Shown piece by piece: positions 35,587 through 44,077 of a stretch of DNA of 64,000 bases. The stretch is from the NCBI GenBank assembly GCA_016713985.1, contig JADJOD010000004.1, positions 248,001 through 312,000 on the forward strand. The letters run 5' to 3'. Numbering within the stretch: the stretch's first letter is position 1; every line of letters starts with the position of its first letter. Below the pieces are notes generated by a model. It did not search any database. It saw only the letters and a list, made by a program, of their open reading frames with translations, and was not told the origin of the DNA. Origin of the DNA: Lewinellaceae bacterium. GTDB taxonomy: Bacteria > Bacteroidota > Bacteroidia > Chitinophagales > Saprospiraceae. Both the position numbers and the translations under genes were made by a program.

Positions 35587-37002
35587 CTACGGGAAAATAC
35601 CCATGGAAATATAGTCGCTCGCAATCTTTTTCAGCGAACATACAAATGCCGCCGTGCGTACGTCACCGATATTCGGGTGTTGCCGCAGGGTTTCGCGCAC
35701 CTGCTGGTAGGCTGTGATCATCGTGTCTTCGAGGCCGGAATTGACCAGTTCGATTTCGGTACCGCCGCGGGTGAGGAAACTGCGGTCGCGTTCGGGAATG
35801 TCTTTTCCGGTGAGTTCTTCAATTTTTCTCACGAGGCCTTCAAACTGGTCGTGGTGAAAGCGGTTTTCCAGGCGGCCGAAACGGTGGTGGGAAAGGTTTT
35901 TCAGCCATTCGAAATAAGAAACCGTTACACCACCCGCGTTGATATAAAAGTCGGGCAGGGTGATGATACCTTTTTTCAGGAGAATGGGATCGGCGTCAGC
36001 GGTGATTGGCCCGTTGGCCGCTTCTGCGATAATTTTTGCCTTGATGCGGTCGGCATTAGCCAGTGTGATCTGGTTTTCCAAAGCGGCAGGCACCAGGATA
36101 TCGCATTCAAGTTCAAGCGCGGCGAGGTTGTTGGGCAAGGTTGTGGAACCCGGGAAACCGATAATAGAACCCGTTTCCGCGCGGAAAGCCAGCAGTTTTT
36201 CAACGTCTATGCCTTTTTCGGCATAAATCGAACCTTCGCGTTCCGCCACACCGATGACTTTGACGTCGCCTTCGGTCTGGCTGATCAGTGCGGTATTGCT
36301 GCCTACGTTGCCGAGACCCTGTACCACCATGGTTTTGCCGGCGATACCTTTGGACAAGCCGATCTTTTTCATATCCGCTTCAAAGGACACACATTCGCGC
36401 AATCCGTAAAACACGCCGCGCCCGGTCGCTTCGGCGCGTCCGCGGATGCCGTTTTGTGTTACGGGTTTGCCCGTCACACAACCGATGGAGTCAATTTCAC
36501 CGTGGCGAAATGCCTGATAGGTGTCGAGGATCCAGGCCATTTCACGCGGACCGGTTCCATAATCGGGTGCAGGCACGTCGATGCCCGGGCCGATAAAGTT
36601 CTTTTTGACTAATTCGGTGGTGTAGCGGCGGGTAATGTTCTGGAGCTGCTCCACGGAAAAGTTGGCCGGATTGATCTTGATGCCGCCTTTTGCGCCGCCG
36701 AACGGCACGTCCACCAGGGCGCATTTGTAGGTCATCAGCGCCGCCAGGGCCATTACTTCGTCCTGATCGACACTTTCGGCATAACGAATCCCGCCTTTGG
36801 TCGGCAGGCGGTGGTGGCTGTGTTGTACGCGGTAGGCTTCTATGACCTGGTAATCGCCGTTGACGCGGATCGGAAACCGGATTTGCAACACTAAGTTGCA
36901 CACTTTGATTTGTTCAACAAGTCCCTTCGGAATATCCGTGAATGCCGCAGCCTTGTCGACGTAGTTCTCTACGCTTTTAAAGAAACTAATTTGTCCACTC
37001 AT
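35587..37002 (-). CDS. Glutamate dehydrogenase (Glu/Leu/Phe/Val dehydrogenase family)
   Basis: 471 residues. Catalytic region LPTKGGIRYAESVDQDEVMALAALMTYKCALVDVPFGGAKGGI with the active-site Lys of PFGGAKGG, and Asp in VPAPDYGTG. The Rossmann domain has the GLGNVGSNTA dinucleotide loop. It interconverts glutamate and 2-oxoglutarate with ammonia; NAD or NADP preference cannot be fixed here. A C-terminal insert (HHRFGRLENRFHHDQFEGLVRKIEELTGKD) is typical of this subfamily. Its 5' end overlaps the preceding CcmD-like gene by 17 nt, so the two are probably co-transcribed. Confidence 0.93.
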   Translation of the reverse strand: MSGQISFFKSVENYVDKAAAFTDIPKGLVEQIKVCNLVLQIRFPIRVNGDYQVIEAYRVQHSHHRLPTKGGIRYAESVDQDEVMALAALMTYKCALVDVPFGGAKGGIKINPANFSVEQLQNITRRYTTELVKKNFIGPGIDVPAPDYGTGPREMAWILDTYQAFRHGEIDSIGCVTGKPVTQNGIRGRAEATGRGVFYGLRECVSFEADMKKIGLSKGIAGKTMVVQGLGNVGSNTALISQTEGDVKVIGVAEREGSIYAEKGIDVEKLLAFRAETGSIIGFPGSTTLPNNLAALELECDILVPAALENQITLANADRIKAKIIAEAANGPITADADPILLKKGIITLPDFYINAGGVTVSYFEWLKNLSHHRFGRLENRFHHDQFEGLVRKIEELTGKDIPERDRSFLTRGGTEIELVNSGLEDTMITAYQQVRETLRQHPNIGDVRTAAFVCSLKKIASDYISMGIFP

Positions 37003-37225
37003 TTTTATCGTCTTTGATTTGGTGCTCTAATTTGGTTAGTTTACGCTCCAGGCGCACGAGATAGCCTATAATACCGAGAAAGATGAGTAAAATGACGCCA
37101 ACCACGACGTTGATCTTACCGGTCTCCCGCATAAAATCGCGGTTACCCTGTGCCATTGACGCGGGCAAAGATATGGCCAGAAACAAAATGATCGTTAAAA
37201 AAATACGCGTTTTAAAAAATTTCAT
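36986..37225 (-). CDS. Small CcmD-like membrane protein
   Basis: 79 residues: signal-like N-terminus (FLTIILFLAISLPASMAQG), then MRETGKINVVVGVILLIFLGIIGYLVRLERKLTKLEHQ, a membrane helix followed by a basic/coiled tail. This matches the small CcmD-family proteins annotated in Bacteroidota cytochrome c maturation. Oddly, it lies upstream of and overlapping glutamate dehydrogenase, ~5 kb from ccmC/ccmB in this window. The assignment rests on size and pattern only. Confidence 0.6.
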   Translation of the reverse strand: MKFFKTRIFLTIILFLAISLPASMAQGNRDFMRETGKINVVVGVILLIFLGIIGYLVRLERKLTKLEHQIKDDKNEWTN

Positions 37226-37385
37226 GCTCCGAAATGAAAAAAAAGTTAACTTTTGATGGAAACAGAAAAAGTACTCCGGAAAAAGACTGCGCGAAAGGTA
37301 AGCAAGCTTTTCTTTTCCCGGACGACAACAGTCGAATAGCCGCCTTGTCCGGAAAAATACAATTCTTCCTTACTTTGTGTGCTTT

Positions 37386-39410
37386 ATGATTTACCTGAAA
37401 AAAAACACCATGGGCGATCGTTTCCGGCCATTATTATTTCTTTTTCTGCTGTTTTTGACGGGCCGATGCGGGCTCGCGCAGTGCGACCCGTTTTTCCTGC
37501 AGCCGCTGAGTCCCCGGCCTGCGAATTATGATATAAATGTGACACTCGATGACCGCAACAAATCCATCGACGCCACACAAACCATCCGGTTTGTCAATCT
37601 GTCGCCCGAACCCGTCCGCGAACTGCGGATGTATATGTACCTCAATGCTTTCAAAAACACAAATACGAGTTTTTTGAAAGGAACGGCGCAAATTTTCGGA
37701 CAGGGTTTTGCCGGCCGCGCGCCCGGCGAATGGGGCTGGATCGATATCGAAAACATCCGGCGGGAAGGCGGCGCGGACCTGAGCGACAGTACCCGTTATA
37801 TCCGGCCGGACGATGCCAACCCGGGGGATCAGACGGTGCTTGAAGTATCGCTCGACCGCCCCGTTTTGCCGGGCGAAACCGCCGTTTTTCACCTGAAATG
37901 GCGCGCCAAAATGCCCAAAACAATCGCCCGCGCGGGTTACAGCAAGGATTTTTACCTGTTTTGCCACTGGTTTCCGCAACTGGGTGTTTTTGAACAAAAC
38001 AAGGCGGGCGCCTGGGGCTGGAACTGCCATCAATTTTTCCGCCACACCGAGTTTTATGCCGATTTCGGGGTATATGACGTGCGGATCACGGCCGACAACA
38101 AGTTTGTCATGGGCGCATCGGGTTGTTTGATCAGTGAAAAAAACAACGGCAACGGCACCACCACCCGGCATTACCACGTGGAAGACGTGATCGATTTTGC
38201 CTGGTCGGTTTACCCCCGGTTTACGGTACAGGAAGACCGCTGGCAGGGCGTTCAGATCCGCCTTTTGATCGCGCCCGAACACGCCGACCTGGGCCCCCGT
38301 TACCTGCATATCCTGAAATTTGCCCTGGAATACTTAGACAAACACGTCGGAAAATACCCGTACCCTGTTATTACGGTTGTGGATCCCCCTTTCCACGGGC
38401 TGCGCTCCGGGTTGATGGAGTACCCGACCCTGATCACCGTCGGCACCTTTTACGGAATGCCGGAGGCTATCCGCGGAATGGAGTCATTGGTGGTACATGA
38501 GTTTGTACATCAATACTTTATGGGCATGGTGGCCTCCAATGAAAAAGAAGAACCCTGGCTCGACGAAGGTTTTGTCACCTGGTTTGAAGACCGGATCATC
38601 GACGCGGCTTACGGGGAAAAACAGTCGCTGGTTGATGTGTTCGGCTATCGTTTTGACAACCGCGAACTCACCCGTCTGGAGTACACCACCCTGTCGAATC
38701 CCCGCGAAGGCGCTGCGGGGCGACCGGGCTGGTATTTTACGGATTCCAACTTCAAACCCCTGATTTACAGCAAAACCGCAACTACCCTGCGCACCGTTCA
38801 GGCACTCGTCGGCATGGAAAAGATGGACCTTATCTTCCGGGCCTATTTTGAAAAGTGGAAGTTCCGGCACCCGAAAGGCGCCGATTTTATGGCCGTTTTG
38901 CAGGAAGGACTGATGAGTGGCGGGGATTCGATTTTTGCCCGGCAGGTGTACGGTTTGTTTGAACAAGGTATTTACGGCACAGTGGTACTGGATTATGCCG
39001 TTACCCGTATTTCGAACGAAGAATTGCCCGCGCCGCAAGGCGTTTTTGGCGACAAAAACCCCTCGTTTACCCACCAAAACGGCGCCGGCAACCGCACCCT
39101 TTTTTCAAAAGTGGAAGTGCAACGCAAGGGCGACTGGGTTTTCCCCGTGGAAATTCTGGTGACTTTTGAGGACGGAACCACCCGGACCATATACTGGCAG
39201 GGGGAAGAAGGATTGCAGGTTTTTGAATTTTCCGGCGCCTCAAAAGTTGTTTCGGCACAAATCGACCCGCAGCAGAAAATCAGCCTGGATGTGGACCTGA
39301 ACAACAACAGCATGACCCTTCAACCGGAAAAAAGCCCGCTTTGGAAATACACGGCGAAGGCCGTTTTCTGGATTCAGAATCTGATGCAAACGATCAGTTT
39401 CCTCGTATAG
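37386..39410 (+). CDS. M1-family metallopeptidase (aminopeptidase N-like)
   Basis: ~674 residues. Signal peptide in the first ~35 residues (FRPLLFLFLLFLTGRCGLAQ); ATG 37386 is given, ATG 37410 is equally possible. The zinc site is HEFVHQYF plus the third ligand Glu in EPWLDEGFVTWFED, and the substrate N-terminus recognition motif corresponds to SGLMEYPTLI. It should act in the periplasm or at the surface on peptides. An N-terminal M1 beta domain (~40-240) precedes catalysis, and the C-terminus ends in a hydrophobic segment (AVFWIQNLMQTISFLV). The next gene, a membrane protein, starts 27 nt downstream. Confidence 0.9.
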   Translation: MIYLKKNTMGDRFRPLLFLFLLFLTGRCGLAQCDPFFLQPLSPRPANYDINVTLDDRNKSIDATQTIRFVNLSPEPVRELRMYMYLNAFKNTNTSFLKGTAQIFGQGFAGRAPGEWGWIDIENIRREGGADLSDSTRYIRPDDANPGDQTVLEVSLDRPVLPGETAVFHLKWRAKMPKTIARAGYSKDFYLFCHWFPQLGVFEQNKAGAWGWNCHQFFRHTEFYADFGVYDVRITADNKFVMGASGCLISEKNNGNGTTTRHYHVEDVIDFAWSVYPRFTVQEDRWQGVQIRLLIAPEHADLGPRYLHILKFALEYLDKHVGKYPYPVITVVDPPFHGLRSGLMEYPTLITVGTFYGMPEAIRGMESLVVHEFVHQYFMGMVASNEKEEPWLDEGFVTWFEDRIIDAAYGEKQSLVDVFGYRFDNRELTRLEYTTLSNPREGAAGRPGWYFTDSNFKPLIYSKTATTLRTVQALVGMEKMDLIFRAYFEKWKFRHPKGADFMAVLQEGLMSGGDSIFARQVYGLFEQGIYGTVVLDYAVTRISNEELPAPQGVFGDKNPSFTHQNGAGNRTLFSKVEVQRKGDWVFPVEILVTFEDGTTRTIYWQGEEGLQVFEFSGASKVVSAQIDPQQKISLDVDLNNNSMTLQPEKSPLWKYTAKAVFWIQNLMQTISFLV

Positions 39411-39437
39411 TGACACCATGACCCCAATGAAAAAACA

Positions 39438-40289
39438 ATGAACATGCGGAACCTTTATTTATACGCTTTTTCGGTTGGAATGCGGCAGTGGCGTATCGCC
39501 GCGATCGTTTATTTTTTTCAACTGTGCTTAGTTTTGACGCTTGGCATGCAGGTATTCGCCGTATTGGAGTCTTCGATCGGTCATTCCTTAGAAATCAATA
39601 AGTTATTACACCATTACGACCACACCGTGCTGACGGATTTTTTAAAAGTCCACGGTGCGTCCATCACACCTTTAATCGGCCAGTTGCGCTGGCTGTTGCT
39701 GGCGTGGTTGTTTTTTTCCGTGTTTATCGATGCCGGTTTGCTGTATTGCGCGGCCGCGCCGGATCGGGCGACCGGCCGCGCATTCTGGACGGGCGGGGCG
39801 GCGTATTTTTTCCCGTTTTTAAAATTCGGCCTGTTTTTCCTGTTTTTGGCTGCGATCCTGACCCTTGTGATCTGGCTGCCGGCGGCGGCGTTTATTGAAC
39901 CCTCGTTTCAGTATTTTTCCTCTGAAAAATACACCGTCTGGCTGGTATTGTGCCTGTTGCTTGTTTACCTGATTAGCCTGGCGCTTTTGTTCATCTGGTC
40001 GGTTGTCAGCCGGTTTGTCAACATAAAAACAGGAACTCCCATTGCCGAAAGCCTGAAAAAGGGCGGGCAAATTTTCCGGAAAAACAAATGGCGGATCGCG
40101 GGTTTTTTGTTGGGTTTTGTGGCCCTACAATGGGTTCTTGTGGCCCTTTACTGGCTGCTGGAGGCATTTACCGGCATGACTTCGCCGGCTTTTATTTTGT
40201 TGTTATTTGTTGTACAACAGGCATTTGTGTTTTTCAGGATTCAAATGCGGCAAATGATGTACGCAGGGGTTTGCTACCTCTCCGAATAA
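39438..40289 (+). CDS. Multi-pass membrane protein of unknown function
   Basis: 283 residues with about six membrane helices (IAAIVYFFQLCLVLTLGMQ, WLLLAWLFFSVFIDAGLLY, FGLFFLFLAAILTLVIWL, WLVLCLLLVYLISLALLFIW, IAGFLLGFVALQWVLVALYWLL, FILLLFVVQQAFVFF). It resembles the DUF4013-like glycerophosphodiester/export membrane proteins in layout, but no domain is certain. It follows the M1 peptidase by 27 nt, so they probably share a transcript. Its 3' end overlaps the convergent cupin gene by 16 nt. Confidence 0.7.
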   Translation: MNMRNLYLYAFSVGMRQWRIAAIVYFFQLCLVLTLGMQVFAVLESSIGHSLEINKLLHHYDHTVLTDFLKVHGASITPLIGQLRWLLLAWLFFSVFIDAGLLYCAAAPDRATGRAFWTGGAAYFFPFLKFGLFFLFLAAILTLVIWLPAAAFIEPSFQYFSSEKYTVWLVLCLLLVYLISLALLFIWSVVSRFVNIKTGTPIAESLKKGGQIFRKNKWRIAGFLLGFVALQWVLVALYWLLEAFTGMTSPAFILLLFVVQQAFVFFRIQMRQMMYAGVCYLSE

Positions 40290-40824
40290 GCCGGATAATA
40301 CTTTTTATACCCGATCAGGCGCGCGAAACCGCCCAATACCGCGCTGAGAAATTTCTGAACGGGCAGTGGCGGCCCGGCAATGTAAATTTCGTATTCGTTT
40401 GCCATTGCCATGATTTGCAGGAATGACGGTGTGCCGTCGGGTTTGGTTTTACCTTCATTGCTCAGCCCATAAAATTGCTCCAGAAAAACTTCTGTATTCA
40501 GAGCAGGCTCAAAGGTGACAGTCATTTGGGCGGTTTCGGTTTCTGATTCGTTCGACCATCGGTGCAGCATCCCTTTTTCAATAAGGAGGTGGTCGCCTGC
40601 AACCAGTTTTTTCGTTTCGCCATTCAAGGAGACAACCAGGTTTCCTTTTTTCATAACGAATCGTTCCGTCTGATTCGGATGGAAATGCGCCACGGGAAGT
40701 TTCCCCCGGGGGACACTTCAAAGTCAAAAACAAGGCGTTTGCCACCTGTATCGCGGGCAGTTGCGAGCCACGTGATGGTTTCTCCGGTCTTGGTGTTATG
40801 GATGGAGTTGCCTTTTTTGGCCAT
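40274..40824 (-). CDS. Cupin-domain protein, one frameshift
   Basis: ~183 residues reconstructed from ATG 40824 (MAKKGNSIHNTKTGETITWLATA). The cupin metal motif is GG...PVAHFHPNQTERF...GNLVVSLNG with the HxHxxxxE pattern, and the second motif is HRWSNES. The frame breaks near 40700-40707; adding one A (or G) to ggggaaac joins SPGGK to LPVAHFHP. It begins 11 nt after the TetR-type regulator gene and is probably under its control. Cupins of this size can be dioxygenases or sugar/quinone-binding proteins; the substrate is unknown. Confidence 0.75.
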
Positions 40825-40835
40825 GATGGAATTGA

Positions 40836-41423
40836 TTATGATTGGGTGAATGTGCAAAGTATCGTTTCAATGTTCGATTGAAAAAGGGCCCTGTCTGTCA
40901 GGACTTTGGTCGTAACCCGCATGGCAGTCATATTGTGAAAGAGGAAAATGGCGAGGTCATGAGCCGGCAAGCGGGTATTTAAGTGTCCGAGTTGCTGCCC
41001 TTTTTCGATAAAAGCCCCGAAAGCTGCCACCACTTCTTCGATATTGTCAGTGATGATTGCCAACACGGACTCGTCTTGCTGCCCGAATTCGATAGCGGAA
41101 TTGACCACAAGACAACCCTTGCAAGTCAGGGCATCAAGCGAGGAAAAAGCGACGCTTTCGAGCAGTATACGTAGCGTTTCAAGGGTTGGCGGGCGGGTGT
41201 CGAGGATTTGCAGCAAACCTTGTGTCTGGTGTTCCCGATAGTGCTGCAAGGCCTTGAGGAACAGCGTTTTTTTATCTGAATAGGTGTTGTAAATGCTCGA
41301 CCGGTTCAGGCCGAGTGAATCCACCATGTTTTGGGCGGACGTGTTTAAATAACCTTTTTCCCAAAAAAGATTCACGGCCCGGTCCATGATCTGGCAATCC
41401 TCAAATGCTTGCGGTCTGGGCAT
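40836..41423 (-). CDS. TetR/AcrR-family transcriptional regulator
   Basis: 195 residues. The N-terminal helix-turn-helix is complete (IMDRAVNLFWEKGYLNTSAQNMVDSLGLNRSSIYNTYSDKKTLF). The C-terminal ligand-binding part contains TCKGCLVVNSAIEFG, similar to the TetR_C subgroup of stress/efflux repressors. It is followed 11 nt later by the cupin gene. A palindrome at 41458-41473, beside the predicted promoter, is the likely autoregulatory operator. Confidence 0.92.
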   Translation of the reverse strand: MPRPQAFEDCQIMDRAVNLFWEKGYLNTSAQNMVDSLGLNRSSIYNTYSDKKTLFLKALQHYREHQTQGLLQILDTRPPTLETLRILLESVAFSSLDALTCKGCLVVNSAIEFGQQDESVLAIITDNIEEVVAAFGAFIEKGQQLGHLNTRLPAHDLAIFLFHNMTAMRVTTKVLTDRALFQSNIETILCTFTQS

Positions 41424-41442
41424 ATGTTTTTGAATTTGCCGT

Positions 41443-41450
41443 CAAAGGTA
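41443..41450 (-). promoter_or_regulatory. Predicted TAnnTTTG promoter element for the TetR-cupin operon
   Basis: The minus strand reads TACCTTTG, 20 nt before the regulator ATG at 41423. Confidence 0.55.
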
Positions 41451-41457
41451 AACATTC

Positions 41458-41473
41458 TGGAACAATCGTTCCA
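41458..41473. promoter_or_regulatory. TGGAAC-AATC-GTTCCA palindrome, likely TetR operator
   Basis: A perfect 6+6 inverted repeat with a 4-nt centre, placed in the -20 to -30 area relative to the predicted minus-strand promoter. TetR repressors bind such short palindromes, so repression of its own operon is expected. Confidence 0.6.
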
Positions 41474-41596
41474 TAATAAATATCATTATTTCCGGCTCCT
41501 GCATTTTTTACCCGCCATTTTGCCCTTGTAAGCAGCGTTTGGAGTAGTTATGCCCGAATTTAAGTGATGAAAGGGATCGTTTATCCAAAGTCAAAT

Positions 41597-41604
41597 TACC
41601 TTTG
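41597..41604 (+). promoter_or_regulatory. Predicted TAnnTTTG promoter element
   Basis: TACCTTTGCGCC lies 24 nt before the ATG of the zinc-ribbon-like lipoprotein at 41628. This is a close match including the following GCGCC. Confidence 0.6.
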
Positions 41605-41627
41605 CGCCATCATTAAAAAATCTGAAC

Positions 41628-42170
41628 ATGAAATTTCAATCCTTCCTTTTTTTCGCCGCACTTTGTGCCATCGCCCTTTTTTCATCCTGCAAAAGTGACA
41701 GCACTGCCGCCAAGGCAGGCGCCGCTGAAAACGGAAATGCTCAGGCCGCTCCCGGCGCACCGGTAATTGACCCGGCAGCCGCCCCGGCGCCTGCCGCCGC
41801 GCCACCTCCTGCCACTGCCCCGGCCCCCACTCCGGAGCCGGCCCAAAATGCTGCCGGTGTCTGGCATTATACCTGTTCAAAAGGTTGCGCCGGAGGCGCC
41901 GCTACGGCCACCGCCTGCGCCAAATGTGGCACCACACTCTCCCACAACCAGGCTTACCACGGCGCTGCCAGCCCTGCGGGTGCTGCGGGTGCTCCGGGCC
42001 AAACACCTACTATTACGATGCCCAACACCAAAAAACCGGAGCCTCCGCAAAACAAGGCCGGCGTATGGCATTACGTTTGCCCCGACGGACATGCAGGCGG
42101 CGGCGGCGGTGCAACGCCGTGCTCCAAGTGCAGCAAAACGCTGGTACACAACAAAGCTTATCACGAATAA
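41628..42170 (+). CDS. Lipoprotein with two Cys/His-rich repeats
   Basis: 180 residues. Lipoprotein signal with lipobox FSSC (Cys21), an Ala/Pro linker (~40-75), then two similar ~36-residue units: 76-111 and 144-180. Each has the pattern GVWHYxC...C-x2-C...TLxHNxAYH: Cys83, Cys87, Cys97, Cys100, His106, His111, and Cys151, His155, Cys165, Cys168, His174, His179. This suggests a small zinc-ribbon-like or other metal/haem-binding fold outside the inner membrane. I do not recognise the family. Single-gene unit with its own promoter, next to the cytochrome c maturation genes ccmC/ccmB on the opposite strand. Confidence 0.75.
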   Translation: MKFQSFLFFAALCAIALFSSCKSDSTAAKAGAAENGNAQAAPGAPVIDPAAAPAPAAAPPPATAPAPTPEPAQNAAGVWHYTCSKGCAGGAATATACAKCGTTLSHNQAYHGAASPAGAAGAPGQTPTITMPNTKKPEPPQNKAGVWHYVCPDGHAGGGGGATPCSKCSKTLVHNKAYHE

Positions 42171-42198
42171 ACGCACCCGGCAAGGTCGCGGGACCTTA

Positions 42199-43245
42199 TC
42201 AATCCAGCCCCATCGCTTTGTCCGCCACCCGCTGAAACCGGATGCGAAGTTCCGCCACCCAGAAACCCAGGAGCGTAAATCCGATAATGGACGGGTAAAA
42301 TACCAGCCGCATGGTGTTATCTAAGTCTTCACTGCCGAAGGCGGGATTACCCGTTGCGCCGGGGTGCAGGCTCGCGAACATACGCGGCACGATGTACAAC
42401 AGGGGGATGAGTGATGCGAAAGCGAAAACGTTGTACACCGCCGCCAGTCGTGCACCTTTCTCCGGTTCGTCAAATGAGCGGCGCAGGATGAAGTATGCTA
42501 AGTAGATCAGCAAGGCCACAGCCGTCATCAATTGTTTGATGTCATTACTCCAGGCGGCTCCCCAGGCAAAATGCGCCCACAACATGCCGGTGACCAAACC
42601 GAGTCCGCCGAACAACAGCCCCGTTTCGGCGTAGCCGGCGGCCCTGCGGTCAAAATCGGGTTGCGGATGGTACAAATACCGGACGCTGTAAACGACGGAA
42701 GCGATAAACAAAAACATCAATGCAAACCACATCGGCACGTGAAAATACGTGTTGCGGATACTTTCGTAAATCACGTTACGGTAAGGAAAGGTAAAATCCG
42801 ATTTGATATGTAACTGACTGACAGGGGTTTGGTTCCAGGAGGCTGCTCCGGAAGGTGCGGCCGTATCCAGCGCAACTTCTATGGCGCCGGGCAGCAGGGA
42901 AACGCCGTCGGCAGGATGGTCGATGATGGCATTCAACATAACCGAGGTCGTCGGCCGGGGCAAACGGGCCGGGAATGTAAATGCAGCGGAAAGGGTCGTA
43001 TCACTCAGGATACGGATATTTTGCCCGGCCACGGCATGTAACGAATCGTATTCCAGCCAGATCCGTATATCGGAAGCGGCGCTGCGCGAATAAAAAGTGT
43101 TATATCCGTGAAATTGTATTTCAGCGGTTTGGCCGGTTTTAAACGTTTCCGGCGTGACATGTGTGATACCGGGTTTGAGCGGCACCAGCAATCCCGTGGT
43201 GATGACGTACAGGAGAAGAATTACGGAGAGCGTTTTCCACCACAT
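42199..43245 (-). CDS. ccmC: Cytochrome c biogenesis protein CcmC/CcsA-like (haem handling)
   Basis: 348 residues from ATG 43245 (MWWKTLSVILLL). After one helix there is a ~150-residue extracytoplasmic region with beta character, unlike plain CcmC. The C-terminal half has the multi-helix core with a tryptophan-rich haem-binding motif (WAHFAWGAAWSNDIKQ) and FALMFLFIASVVYS, FAFASLIPLLYIVPRMF. It would bind haem for cytochrome c maturation. It follows ccmB by 46 nt. The WGxxW motif reads WGAAWSND, not the usual WGxxWxWD, so the haem site is slightly atypical. Confidence 0.8.
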   Translation of the reverse strand: MWWKTLSVILLLYVITTGLLVPLKPGITHVTPETFKTGQTAEIQFHGYNTFYSRSAASDIRIWLEYDSLHAVAGQNIRILSDTTLSAAFTFPARLPRPTTSVMLNAIIDHPADGVSLLPGAIEVALDTAAPSGAASWNQTPVSQLHIKSDFTFPYRNVIYESIRNTYFHVPMWFALMFLFIASVVYSVRYLYHPQPDFDRRAAGYAETGLLFGGLGLVTGMLWAHFAWGAAWSNDIKQLMTAVALLIYLAYFILRRSFDEPEKGARLAAVYNVFAFASLIPLLYIVPRMFASLHPGATGNPAFGSEDLDNTMRLVFYPSIIGFTLLGFWVAELRIRFQRVADKAMGLD

Positions 43246-43291
43246 GGCAAATGAGTGATTGAGTGAATGAGTGATTGGGGCAATATTCGGA

Positions 43292-43948
43292 TTAATCTTT
43301 CCAAATAAACGGAAAAAGTACAAATGTCAGGGTGATCAAAATGGCGTCGATGGCCAGGAGGTTAATGATATCGCGTTGATAGGACGTATCCTGGATCACC
43401 CGCAGGGCTATTTGGGAAAGCCGCACCAGGGTCAGCAAGATAGGCAACACCACGGGAAAACTCAGAATGGCCATCAGGGTTGCGCTGTTGTTCGCTTTGG
43501 CTGCAATGGAAGCGATAAAGGTAAAAGCGATGGAGAAACCCAAACTCCCGAGCAGAAGCACCAGCGCAAACAACCCGGGATCTTTCACGGGGTTGCCGGC
43601 AACCACGCTGTACGCACCGAAGGCGAGGCTGCTCAACACCAACAATAACAAGGTGTTGTAAATGATTTTGGCCAGCAGCAAGGTGGCCGGATCGGCCAAT
43701 TGATAATAATACAATTGCCGGGCGCCACTTTCCTGTACAAAACTTTTTACCACGGCATTGATGGAAGCAAACAACACGATGAGCCAAAACAATACATTCC
43801 ACACGGGCGGCTGCACCCGGACACTCGAAATATACACAACAAACACCATACTGAATACATACAGCACGATGCCGCTGATGGCGTAACGTTGCCGGAATTC
43901 GAGTAAAAACTCCTTGCGCAACAGGGTAAATAACATATTCAGGTTCAT
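43292..43948 (-). CDS. ccmB: Haem exporter protein CcmB
   Basis: 218 residues from ATG 43948 (MNLNMLFTLLRKEFLLEFRQRYAISGI). It has about six membrane helices and the CcmB features FRQRY, a FxLIVLFASINAV-type helix, ESGARQLYYYQLADPATLLLAK, and an LSFPVVLPILL stretch. CcmB is the permease of the CcmABC ATP-driven complex that releases holo-CcmE. The start is chosen because the 97 codons upstream in frame are not conserved-looking. First gene of the ccmB-ccmC unit, divergent from accD. Confidence 0.9.
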   Translation of the reverse strand: MNLNMLFTLLRKEFLLEFRQRYAISGIVLYVFSMVFVVYISSVRVQPPVWNVLFWLIVLFASINAVVKSFVQESGARQLYYYQLADPATLLLAKIIYNTLLLLVLSSLAFGAYSVVAGNPVKDPGLFALVLLLGSLGFSIAFTFIASIAAKANNSATLMAILSFPVVLPILLTLVRLSQIALRVIQDTSYQRDIINLLAIDAILITLTFVLFPFIWKD

Positions 43949-43954
43949 CGGGAG

Positions 43955-43962
43955 CAAAGGTA
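43955..43962 (-). promoter_or_regulatory. Predicted TAnnTTTG promoter element for ccmB
   Basis: The minus strand reads TACCTTTG, only 7 nt before the ATG at 43948, so the transcript would have an extremely short leader, or translation may start at the internal ATG 43936. Confidence 0.45.
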
Positions 43963-44028
43963 ACAGCCGGCTTCGAAACCCTTTTCCGGGAAAGCACTTT
44001 TTAAAGAATGAATTTTCGTCCGGCTCGC

Positions 44029-44036
44029 TATCTTTG
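44029..44036 (+). promoter_or_regulatory. Predicted TAnnTTTG promoter element for accD
   Basis: TATCTTTG lies 42 nt before the accD ATG at 44078, divergent from the ccmB promoter. Confidence 0.55.
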
Positions 44037-44077
44037 CTGCCCCCGGACAACCAACCAGAATCAATCAAAGACAGCCC

